A stretch of 47,475 bases of DNA, from contig CM007334.1 of assembly GCA_000333855.2 (NCBI GenBank), positions 74,751 to 122,225 of the forward strand. Direction: 5' to 3'. The notes beneath the pieces are model-generated. The model was not told the DNA's origin. It saw only the letters and a program-made list of their open reading frames with translations, and did no database searches. Made by a program: the position numbers and the translations under genes. The stretch's first letter is position 1, and each line of letters begins with the position of its first letter. Positions 28,269 through 37,842 of the stretch are shown here, piece by piece. The stretch is from Endotrypanum monterogeii (Eukaryota; Euglenozoa; Kinetoplastea; Trypanosomatida; Trypanosomatidae).

Positions 28269-29803
28269 TGAGTGATGCACTACCCCTTACGCCGCCACCT
28301 TCACCCTCGCGGCTGAAATCCCCTCTTTTTTTTTTTTCACCACTGAATCCTCAGCTATATGATCGAACAGCAGATGTCGATACTTGAACACGATAAGAAG
28401 AGGTCGGGCATCGAAGAGGGAGGAGGAAGTGGTGGTGGTGGTGAGGTGAATAAAGGGGTGGAGGGGAGGGGAGTATATGATCGAGCAGGGTTACGTCACA
28501 CACCCTCTCTTTGAAATTCACGGGGGTCACATCGCGGAAAGGCCCATCTCTGTTTGTCAGAGGTGTGCATGCCGTGCTCTCTAGTACGCTGACTCCTTTC
28601 TTCCCCCCCCCCACTAGGGGAGGGTGGGGGTTCTCAATTGCAATATATATATATATATATATATATTCTAAGCGCTACGAGACTGGAGGTGCTGCGATAG
28701 TGGTGCCGCGGCCACCCAGGATGCGCGTGTTGTCCTTCAGCAGATCAAGAAAGGCACAGCCGACCGTGATGCAGGTGATGGCGGCCAATATCCCTCTACA
28801 GGCGTACGCCCAGAGGAGGAAGAGAAGAAGGTGAGCTGAACATCCAACCGACGTCTCTTTTTTTTTCCCCTTTCTTCTCTCCACGTACAGACCCCCCCCC
28901 TCCGATGCCCAACTCATCCTTAAGTCATTTTTTTTTTTGACTTGGTTCCTCTATCATGGTCCTCATGGCAGTAGTCTTTCTCCCATCTGCCGTTCGTCAC
29001 ACAGTCGTGTGATCACAATGTTTATCGATATTGATCATATATATATATATGTATATATAAATATAAATATATATTTGTTCCTTCTTATGTTGAGCCACGT
29101 GTGTGTGTGTGTGTGTGTGTTAGTTTGTTACCCTGTCGCCTGATTTTTTTTTCTCTTCCTGATGACCATGGACGATTGATTCTCGAATAGTGAGAGGAAA
29201 AAAAGGTTGGAGAGGACTGCTTACCCGGCTTTTCTTCTTTTGCCTCACCTGCATTAGCACTACGCCAACAACCGCCACTGGTTGTAGACGCTGCATGTGG
29301 ACACCTCATCATCGCTTCTCGGTTGGTCAAGCGATAGGAGCTTGTTGACAGCACTCACGCACACACACACGGTACTCGCGCATTATGAATCAAGCATCTC
29401 GCGTGGCTACTCGCTGGTAGCGCCGGCGGCCGCTCCAACAGGTGCACAGAGGGCACGGCTGCTCGCTCGCCAAACACCCTTGTGGTGGGGGAAGCGATGT
29501 CACCTGCCGTTAACTCTGCGTCCCTTCTCCTGAGACTGCGTGGCTCACCTCTTCGCAAGACGTCACACCTCTTCCAGGTACCAACATCGCCATTCTTTTC
29601 ACTCAACTCTCCTTTCTCGTCAAAACATTTTTTTCGACTCATCACCCATTACATCATTTCCATTCACCTGTCACCTCTCCCTCAACTCCCCCTTCTCAAA
29701 ATAACAAGAAGTTGCTCCACTGTGCCCTCCTCCCCCCTCCTCTGCCGCCCCCCCCCTCCTCCATCTACTTGGTCCTATTTTATCAAAGAAATATTGCTGT
29801 TGA

Positions 29804-29815
29804 ACACACACACAT

Positions 29816-29847
<32 letters not shown>
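29804..29847. repeat. (AC)n(AT)n compound microsatellite
   Basis: AC dinucleotides with one AT step pass into AT dinucleotides ending at about 29847. Confidence 0.9.
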
Positions 29848-30062
29848 TATCTATATTTCGTTGCACTATTCTTCAGCTTTTTTTTGTTCACACTCTACTT
29901 TAAAAAAAAAATCCTCGCGCGTGTCCGACCCCCTCCCGAAGGCATAATCGTAATCATTATTCCTACATAAAGAGAGGAAGGCGGCGGCCCCCCCCCCCCC
30001 TGAAGCGTAGCTATCTTCCCTACAAGAACAGGGTGTATTCACATTCCCTTCTCGCTGGCAAA

Positions 30063-30063
<1 letters not shown>

Positions 30064-30103
<40 letters not shown>
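30064..30103. repeat. (AC)20 microsatellite
   Basis: About 40 bp of uninterrupted AC dinucleotides. Confidence 0.95.
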
Positions 30104-30111
<8 letters not shown>

Positions 30112-31275
30112 AGGAAAAATAAAAAAAGAACTGAGTGAAGGTGGTGTGCGTTCACCTGTCGGCATCTTTTCTCCCGCCAATTTTTTTCCCCAAAATTGTT
30201 TTCTCCGGTTTGCTTCCTACAGTATTCATTGTCTCCATTCGCATTGCTCTTGGCGTCGGTTCAGGGGCATCGGACAACGTATATATTTCTCGACTCTGAA
30301 AGCACCGCTCGTCAGGCGGGAAGGGAGTAGCGCATATCTCTGTCAAGCTGAGCCCGATTGCCCCTACCCTGCCCCTTCCGCCGCGGTCCAGTACACCTCT
30401 CCCCTTTTCACATAGCGATATTTTGTGATTTCCGAGTATCCCCGAGTATCCTGGGATTAGTACCTGTTGGCGTGTAGGGACGCTCCAAGCAGTCCACTAG
30501 CGTGCATAGACACGTCCTTGTCGCGGATTTTTTTATCCACTTCGCCTGGACAAGTTTTCCGAGCCTTTGACGTGTTGCTCCAGCATCAACGCTGCTTCAG
30601 CGAGTTCTTGGAGCTTGTGTGTGCCTCCCTTGTCTGCATGCTAGGTGTGGTTGTTTGATTTGTCTTTGACCCCGCACCTACCCCCCCCTCCCCCCCCCCA
30701 GCCTGTACACCCGCGCCTCCGCCACATTTATAATTCCCTCCTCCAGGGCTCTAGATGTGACTGTTCCGTCGGCTTCTTCAATCTTTTTTAAAATTTCTGC
30801 CTTCACTTGACATCCTTTCTTCTTTACGCCTTCTCCTCCTCCCAGTCCCTCAAGTCTTCTGAGCTTGTGTTCGCCTTGGCTTTGCTTGCATAGCGGTTGC
30901 TGTCGCAGATTTTTCTCTATATATAAAATATATATAAAATATATATATATATATTTATATAAACTTTTTTTTTTAGTGTGGGTTCTTCATCGCTTGCGGG
31001 AACGTGCAATCATAAGAGCACACACATTCATTTTCTCCCACCCTCACCCCCTTTTTCTTCAAGTATTATTATTGAACTCTCCGTGTTTGTTGTTGTTATT
31101 CCCTCTACACCGTCTTGCTTCTCATCTCCTATCGCGGCTTCTGCTGCGATTGTCTTTACATGCATACATATCTCTAGTCTCACCTGCTGCTCTGCCCTTA
31201 GTCAGTGGGGAGGAGGACTGCTTCAAAGAACAGAAACAGCGTTAGTGTGAAGGAAAGGGGCCTGATCATCGCACT

Positions 31276-31276
31276 A

Positions 31277-31314
<38 letters not shown>
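31276..31314. repeat. (AT)n microsatellite
   Basis: About 38 bp of AT with one AC step at its left end. Confidence 0.9.
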
Positions 31315-32792
31315 TCGTGTGCACTTCATACGCACAGCCCGCGACCTGGCAGGTGTCTCTGTCAGTGTTTCTGTCTTGCTTCCCTGCTTGTGCGTCGGTG
31401 CTCGCCTGCACCAACTTCCACAAGACGCGAGTTCGCTTAACGTTAATTGTTGTACGCGCACTCGAGGGGGAGACCATTGGCAAAATCATCGTTGGTGTTG
31501 TGTCGGTCGCTTTTTTTTTTTTTGGCCTCGTTGTTGTCGAAGTCTTCGCATATTTTCTTCTTTGCCACACTATTACTACCTTCCCCCCCTCCCCCCTCGC
31601 AAAAAAAAAAAAAAAAGTTCCTGCTTTTGGATATTTCGTTTGTTTGTTTGTTTGTGTGCGTGCGTGCGTGTTGGGGGCTGTTTTTCTTTGCCCTCCCTCC
31701 AATATACACCTCTGAATCTTTATCACTCGTTGCGCATTAAAGGTGAGTTAATCCCTTTTTGATCGCTTTTTTCTAAAGCCTTCCCCCCCCCCCATTTTTT
31801 TTTTTTGATCGCATTTCTTTTAGCTGTTCCTAATTTTTTTTTCATTTTCTCATTCAGGCGTCGTTTCACTTCAGTGTTACCACTCCTTCCCTCGCACTCT
31901 TTTTCTCCTACTAGATACACACACACACACATACATACATACAACTCTCTTCCCCTTTGTGTTCCTTCGGATTTCCCCCCTCCCTTTCTCGCAAGGAGAG
32001 TTTCTACGCACTAGGCGCACCTTTCTCGCCGTGAGGTCGCATCTTCGCGCGCGTGTGTGTGTGTGTGTGTGTGTGCGTGTGTGCGTGCATCTGTTTCTGC
32101 GCGTCTTCTTCCCTCCCTACCTTCTCCCTCCATTACTCCGCCTTCTGGTCCCTTGATGACTTTGGGTGGTGGTGGTAGTTGTGTTGGGCTTTGTCGTCGT
32201 CACTGTTTGGCATTTCTCCGCCCTTTCTCACTGGGCGGAGCATTTAACGTGTCTCCGAATTTTATGTCTCCTACCCTATCTTTTGCGTGGGTGCGTGTGT
32301 CTAGAAAAAAAAATTTATTTGTCATCGTCAATCTCTCTTTTTTTTTTTTTAGGGATAAGAGGGTGTCTGTTACACACGTCTTCTCCCCCTCTCCTCCTCC
32401 TCCCCTTTCCCCACTACCCAACACGCCCTTCTTTGCTCTCTTTGTCCTGTATCACTGGTTTTTTTGTTTTTCGTGCCACGCTTACTTGTGCTATCGACTT
32501 CTCTGACTCCGTTCTCTCATCCTGTGTGTGCGTGTGTGCCTGACCGATTATTGTTGTTTTGCCCCCCCTCCCCTTCCATACATCTTTCTCCTTGTATCTC
32601 GGCGGCGGGCGGTTGATCTGTGATCAAACGCACTTCCCCCCCCTTTCTTTCAGAGTTTCTAAGTGTTTGTGCAGGGGGTACGCGTGTGTACACTTGGACA
32701 ACACTTTGTTTTGAGTAGTCGTGTACCAGCCCAACAGCGAGAGCATCGGTGTGTTTTCTTACTCCATCTCTCTTCCACTTACACACGCACAC

Positions 32793-32851
32793 GTATATAT
32801 ATATATATCTATATATATACGTGTATATATCTATATCTATCTATACATATC

Positions 32852-32885
<34 letters not shown>

Positions 32886-32886
32886 G
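32793..32886. repeat. AT-rich array with CTAT interruptions
   Basis: About 94 bp of TA dinucleotides broken by CTAT and ACGT steps, partly self-complementary. It lies about 170-265 bp upstream of the kinase start and may be in its 5' UTR. Confidence 0.85.
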
Positions 32887-33057
32887 GCTTCTGTCTCATC
32901 GGCTTGCTTGGTGGATATCCTACTCCCTCCCGCTCCTGCTATACATATACACGCCTCACCATAGTATTTATGGCTGTTGCCATAGCTACAGTCAACGCGG
33001 GATCACAGAAACACGTAGACATATACACACACTAGAGTGTTCTTTGAAGAGCGAGGA

Positions 33058-36000
33058 ATGCACCAGTCATTTTCTCGCTCAACCTTCAACGCAGTCATCG
33101 AGCAGTCGTCGGCTGAGGAGCAACGCTGTAGTCGTCACCTCCGCGCTGACTCGAGCACCACCATCTGCCAAGATCGGCAGCCCTCACTACGTATTGTACC
33201 GTGCCCGCCACTTGGCACCACGGGTGTCACCGCTGCCTTCGATAGCGGCGCCACGTGCGAGCCTATCTCGTCTCAGAAGGAAAAGCTGCCCAGGGTGGTT
33301 ATGCCGCTGCTGCGTGAGATGAGTATCACCTCAAAAGATGCGCCAAGGCTGCACGAGAGCAGCGACGACTTGGATGGCTATTGCAGCTCCGGCGAGACAT
33401 CCGTGGCAGATGGTGGCAGCAGCAGCAGCAGCCGTGAGCCAGGCTTTGGGATGAGATCGCCGACCAATACCTCGCCTCCTCGGCATAGAGGGGGTCGTAG
33501 AAAGACCTACCGCCACCATTATTCTGAAAGGGATCGACAGCGAGTGATACGTAACGCCCCCCGCGAGGCGGAGCGACAGCGTCTCGCTGCGGTGGGCACT
33601 GATGACTCGGCAGCCGTGGGGGAGGTGTTGAGGAGCCACATAGGGCAGTCGACTGCTTCTGCCATCACGACAACGGCATCCTCGACTGTTTCTACTACGA
33701 GCGGCACGGCGCGCGAGGGTCCGCTAGAAAAATTTTCTGCCTCCCATCCAAATCCTATCACCGCCACCACCAACACGAAGACGTTGTTGGCGATGATATC
33801 GGCTGCACAGAATGTCGAGAGTCGCGCCGCTGAGGCTGCCAAGAGAGACGGCAGAAAGAGTCCCCGCTTGGCGCCACAGAGCGCTGGAGACAACGAAAGC
33901 GATGTCATGCGACAGCAGGCTCCAATGTCCTTTGTGAAGTGCAACGAACTCCGCGACTCTTCCGTGCCGCCGCGCTCCTGCACAGAGTCGCAGCCATTAC
34001 GATCATCCAGCAGCCACAGGCACGCTATGGTGATGCCGAGTGACGATGTGACGGGGGTCCAGTGCAGCAGAGAGTCGACACCAATTGTTGCACCCGATCT
34101 TCGCACCTCCTCTGTTGGTAGGTCAAGTCAGGCGGACAACGGTGTATGCACGAGAGGCCTGCAGAGTAGGTTACCATGTGGTGCTACTGCTTCCCCCTCC
34201 ATCGCTGTCGGGTCCGCACACCTCACCTCCGCTGCCGCAGATCTGAAGAAGGGCAGTACGATGAGCGACGCTAGCGGATTTCTGCGGGTTACTGCCGATG
34301 GCTTTAGCTCGCCTCAAGGAGCCACTCAAGGCCCTACTGGAGAGTCGCCGTCCGACAACAATCCATCGGCCGTACAGACTGGAGATCTCGCTTCAGGCGG
34401 GAGAGGCGTTGCCAACGTTACCACGTCAGATTTAACCAACGCGACTGTCCTCACACCCGACGCCTCCACCTCAACAGCCGCTAGGCACCTGCCAATACCA
34501 TTGCATATCCCATCTGCTTTTGAAGTCTCCAGCTCCTCATCAGTTGGCGGCCATCACCTTTCGATCACTGAGGGGAACGCCTTCCTGAAGCAGTCCGGCT
34601 CGCGGCGCGAGGAGGCGTTCTATAATGTGATCCAGCCCTACCAAGAAACGCTCGTCCGAGAGGCGGTGCGGCAGGCACCTCAGACAGTGCAGCATTGGTG
34701 TCGCCAGGACGCCAGTGCGACGCTGCGCAAAGGCATCCGACATCCTGGGACTTCCCCCGCTGAATCCCCCACTTTTTTTTCAGGATTCTGCCATCAGTTT
34801 CAGACTAGTCTCAGCTGTCAGCGTAGCGGTGACAGCGAGGATGGTGATGGCGTCGTGGCCGACCCGGACGACGTGGCCGCCATGTGCGAGGCCAGGTGGG
34901 AGGCGTACCAGCTCTTCGAAGCTGAGGATATGTCCAACCTCCACATTCTTGCTTCGGAGCAGCTGAGGGAAGAAGATGCCGTGGGCGAACATCTGCGCGG
35001 GGGCGGGGGCGGCGACTGCGCTGTGGCCTCACGTGAGCATTTACCTTCACCGACGTCGCGGCATCTGGTCGACAAGAATCTCGTCGAGTTGGCTGCTCGG
35101 CTCTGGTGGACGGTTCGATTTCGCAATTTCTATCGCACGTCTTCTGCTGCCTACGAGGTTCAGCGGCAGGCAGCCGAGGCGGCCAACTTGTCGCCGTCGT
35201 CACCGCCGCTTGTGAGCTCGTCTATCATTGAGCAAGAGAGGGGTGAGCAAAGAGAGGAGTCAGCCACGGGCGAGGGACCTCTTGTGGCGTTATCGGCCTC
35301 CAACGTCAGCGGTACAGCGACGCCATGCTTGGCTGGCTCCTTCGTGGACCCGCTCTCGGAGGGACTTTCGAGTGGTGTCAGCGCTTCGGAGCGCCAATAT
35401 CTTCTCCAGAAGCACCGCGCCCTCCAGCTGCTCGCAGCCTTTGTGCCACGTTACCACGGCACCCGTTGCTTGCCTATGCGTGATGTGCTCCGCTATGAGA
35501 GAGAAGGGCATGCCACAGCTGCCGCGGCATCACCGACCACCGTCGCGAAGGACGGTAACGATCAGCCGAAGGTACCAGGGGAGGGTGATGACAGCACTAC
35601 AGCGGCATCCACGGCGCAGTTAGAGAGCGGAGACATGCGGCACGTCCCGCTCGACGCTGACAACGATGGCGATGAAAACAAATCTGATGACAGGGTTTGC
35701 CGCATGATCATGCTGGAGTATGTTTGCTACCGCTTTCGGCATCCATGCGTGATGGATATTAAAATGGGCAGCCGCCAGTACGGCCTCCATCCAGCGGCAG
35801 AGAAGAAGCGGAGCAAGATGCTGAAGGCGAACTTGTCGACGTCGGCACGGTACGGCATCCGCCTCGCTGGGTACCGCCGATGGGACCCGGTGGAGGAGCA
35901 GTACAGGTTCCGCAGCAAGCTACAGTGTCGCTTCCTCTCGCTCAATGAGGTGAAGCATGAAATTTCAGACTTCCTGTACCACAATCGCGAGATCGAGCAC

Positions 36001-36252
36001 GTCTTTCGCCGGCAGCTGCAGCGTCTGCGCGTTGCCTTTAGTCAGCAAACCATCTTCCGCTTCTATACCTCGTCCTTACTTTTCGTATACGATGTTGAAG
36101 ACCCTCTTCGAACTGCTCGTGTCACGATGGTGGACTTCGCATACACGTACGAGTCAAAGGAGTTGCAACAGGGAGGCGACCCTGACGCTGTTTTTGCTTA
36201 CGATGTCGGATATTTGAAAGCGATCGACACGCTTCTCTCCCTTCTGGCATAG
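33058..36252 (+). CDS. IP6K: Inositol hexakisphosphate kinase-like protein
   Basis: A 1064-residue member of the inositol polyphosphate kinase family, nearest the IP6K/Kcs1 branch, which makes inositol pyrophosphates such as IP7. The start is the first ATG after a short GTG extension. Residues 1 to about 490 are Ser/Thr/Gly-rich and disordered. The kinase N-lobe then begins with VGGHH, the probable ATP lysine K511, and E-x-x-F-Y522. The next family element, F795-V-P-R-Y-H-G, comes only about 270 residues later, so the N-lobe carries a large insertion. An acidic linker (about 825-880) follows. The catalytic PCVMDIKMG motif (P896, D900, K902) and R-Q-Y-G come next. The C-lobe holds T-S-S-L-L and the metal-binding D1026-F-A, then a Gly-Tyr-Leu helix. 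All key residues are present, so it is probably active. IP6K versus IPMK specificity is inferred. Confidence 0.87.
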   Translation: MHQSFSRSTFNAVIEQSSAEEQRCSRHLRADSSTTICQDRQPSLRIVPCPPLGTTGVTAAFDSGATCEPISSQKEKLPRVVMPLLREMSITSKDAPRLHESSDDLDGYCSSGETSVADGGSSSSSREPGFGMRSPTNTSPPRHRGGRRKTYRHHYSERDRQRVIRNAPREAERQRLAAVGTDDSAAVGEVLRSHIGQSTASAITTTASSTVSTTSGTAREGPLEKFSASHPNPITATTNTKTLLAMISAAQNVESRAAEAAKRDGRKSPRLAPQSAGDNESDVMRQQAPMSFVKCNELRDSSVPPRSCTESQPLRSSSSHRHAMVMPSDDVTGVQCSRESTPIVAPDLRTSSVGRSSQADNGVCTRGLQSRLPCGATASPSIAVGSAHLTSAAADLKKGSTMSDASGFLRVTADGFSSPQGATQGPTGESPSDNNPSAVQTGDLASGGRGVANVTTSDLTNATVLTPDASTSTAARHLPIPLHIPSAFEVSSSSSVGGHHLSITEGNAFLKQSGSRREEAFYNVIQPYQETLVREAVRQAPQTVQHWCRQDASATLRKGIRHPGTSPAESPTFFSGFCHQFQTSLSCQRSGDSEDGDGVVADPDDVAAMCEARWEAYQLFEAEDMSNLHILASEQLREEDAVGEHLRGGGGGDCAVASREHLPSPTSRHLVDKNLVELAARLWWTVRFRNFYRTSSAAYEVQRQAAEAANLSPSSPPLVSSSIIEQERGEQREESATGEGPLVALSASNVSGTATPCLAGSFVDPLSEGLSSGVSASERQYLLQKHRALQLLAAFVPRYHGTRCLPMRDVLRYEREGHATAAAASPTTVAKDGNDQPKVPGEGDDSTTAASTAQLESGDMRHVPLDADNDGDENKSDDRVCRMIMLEYVCYRFRHPCVMDIKMGSRQYGLHPAAEKKRSKMLKANLSTSARYGIRLAGYRRWDPVEEQYRFRSKLQCRFLSLNEVKHEISDFLYHNREIEHVFRRQLQRLRVAFSQQTIFRFYTSSLLFVYDVEDPLRTARVTMVDFAYTYESKELQQGGDPDAVFAYDVGYLKAIDTLLSLLA

Positions 36253-37050
36253 ACACAATACACACACGCACACACCTGCGAATTGTCGCCTCCCCTCTCC
36301 CCACGAAAAAAAAAAACGAGTGAGATGGGCTTTTGTTCATTCCAGAGAGGTGCGGATATCGATATTAATTGAATGCTAACTCTTTCCACGCCCGCCGAAG
36401 CGCAAGTTTTTTTTTCTACAACACACACAGCTCTTGTCCCCGTTTACGTTGATATTGTTTTACCTGTACGCTTCTCTTTGCCTCTGCATTCGTTTTAGCC
36501 CCCGTAAAGATGACTGGCAATGCTGCTACTGTTGGCGGTGGTGTAGCTGCTGAGCGGACTTCAGCCACGCACGCAGATGAGCGCTTTTTCTTCCCCCTTT
36601 TGTTCCTTTCTCTTCTATGCCGCTTTTATTATTATTATTATTATTATCTGTACTTGTTGTCACTCTCTTCCTCTTCGTTCTCATTTTTTCTCCCTCATCC
36701 CAACAGCTCGTTCTTTTTTTTTTTTTGTATGCGGCGTCGCAGTTTTTAGTTCTCTGTGTGTGTGTTTGTGTGCTTTTTGAGTGTTGGGAGGAGGGGAGAA
36801 GGTTTTGTGTTGCGATCGCTTTTGTTTCGTGTCACGTCAGTCTCTGTAAAAAAAAAAAACGTTTTGGTCGCGTTTGCCGTATATGTATTGCGTGTCAGCA
36901 TTTTCTCTTTCCAGTTGGCTTCATTCCTTTTCTTGGTATACACGTGTGGTGAGATTTTGAGCGTGTGCTCACTTGCGTTCGTCTTTTGAGGTGTGCTTCT
37001 GTGCAGAGCAACCACTTCCCCCCCCCCCCCTTCCTCCGTCTCCCGAGTAT

Positions 37051-37094
<44 letters not shown>
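37051..37094. repeat. Perfect 44-bp palindrome (AC)6(AT)10(GT)6
   Basis: The sequence equals its own reverse complement over all 44 bp: AC at 37051-37062, AT at 37063-37082, GT at 37083-37094. It could extrude as a cruciform or form an RNA hairpin. Confidence 0.97.
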
Positions 37095-37721
37095 TACCAA
37101 TGTTACTCAACGGCATAGAGCCTCCACTGTAACTCCCTCTCCATCTTCATGCCTTCCCCCCCCCCCCACCCACACACACATGCATACATTTTCCTTCTCT
37201 TCCTCTTGGGTACAACGCGCTCTCACTCCGCTCCATGAAATAATTAAAAAAATCAAAAAAGAACCCTTCCCTCGGGCTCGACGAACGGGGAGATGATATG
37301 TTCACCACCCCCAGCATACTCCCCCTCCCCCCACTTCTTACCAGTCATAGCGAGTGGGTGATTCGACCTTTTTGTGGGTATTTGACGCAGTGCTTACGTC
37401 ACATCGCGTAGAGCAGCCAGCCGCTGTGGCGTCCCAGAAGCACAGTCCAACTGCCTGGGTAAACAAAGGCTCCTCTCTGCACACATGTTTTGCTTTTCAG
37501 GCAGTGCTGCAATGTGTTGTTTTGGGTTCATCGGCTAGCCAGCTTCATTCTCAGACTCATCCTCCTTTGCCTCCCTCTACTCTTCTAACAAACCGTTCAA
37601 TGACTGATAATGCTGTTCGCCAACTGCACCAACGATGGACACACACACACACACACTATATGGGGCCTTGCACACCACCACGACTACTCCTCTTCCCTGC
37701 GCTCACCCACTGACCCGTCTA

Positions 37722-37751
37722 ACATTTTTTTCAACTTCTTCTTCTTCCTAG
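37722..37751 (+). promoter_or_regulatory. Probable spliced-leader acceptor for threonine synthase
   Basis: The tract TTTTTTTCAACTTCTTCTTC and following pyrimidines end in CTAG, with AG at 37750-37751. This gives a 5' UTR of about 91 nt. Confidence 0.6.
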
Positions 37752-37842
37752 CTCGCTTCTGTGCATCTTCTTACACAAAGTTGGTGTCACGTGCCTTCTC
37801 CCCCCTCCCTCCTCCCTCGCTTGAGTGCGCGCTGCTGCCGTA

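Larger units (their letters stand above)
28269..33057. other. Longest intergenic region (4.8 kb)
   Basis: No gene is supported on the + strand. Microsatellites: (AT)n 28643-28666, AT-rich 29037-29074, (GT)n 29099-29120, (AC)n(AT)n 29804-29847, (AC)n 30064-30103, AT-rich 30917-30960, (AT)n 31276-31314, (GT)n 32051-32073, AT/CTAT mix 32793-32886. Three blocks have normal complexity: about 28660-28850, 29220-29580 and 30180-30660. In the first, the minus strand has a coding-like frame (28675-28917, 80 codons) with a hydrophobic helix. A + strand 37-codon frame (28721-28834) overlaps it. Neither is accepted as a gene. From about 30660 to 32780 the + strand is strongly pyrimidine-rich, giving many possible acceptor sites for the kinase gene. 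Confidence 0.6.
36253..37842. other. Intergenic region with perfect AC/AT/GT palindrome
   Basis: About 1.6 kb. A small ATG frame at 36510 begins with about 25 ordinary codons after a pyrimidine tract and AG, then runs into a (TTA)n repeat and polypyrimidines that encode poly-Tyr and poly-Phe; it is not accepted as a gene. Other contents are a perfect 44-bp palindrome at 37051-37094, several C and T runs, and a non-repetitive block at about 37340-37620. Confidence 0.6.

Noticed and set aside
28721..28834. 37-codon + strand basic peptide frame
   Set aside because: Overlaps a better coding signal on the opposite strand; very short; its first-position composition is unlike that of the real genes.
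36588..36710. Pyrimidine-rich stretch ending in CAACAG, considered as a cis-spliced intron
   Set aside because: No GT donor after the short upstream frame and no coding sequence after the AG; cis introns are very rare in trypanosomatids.
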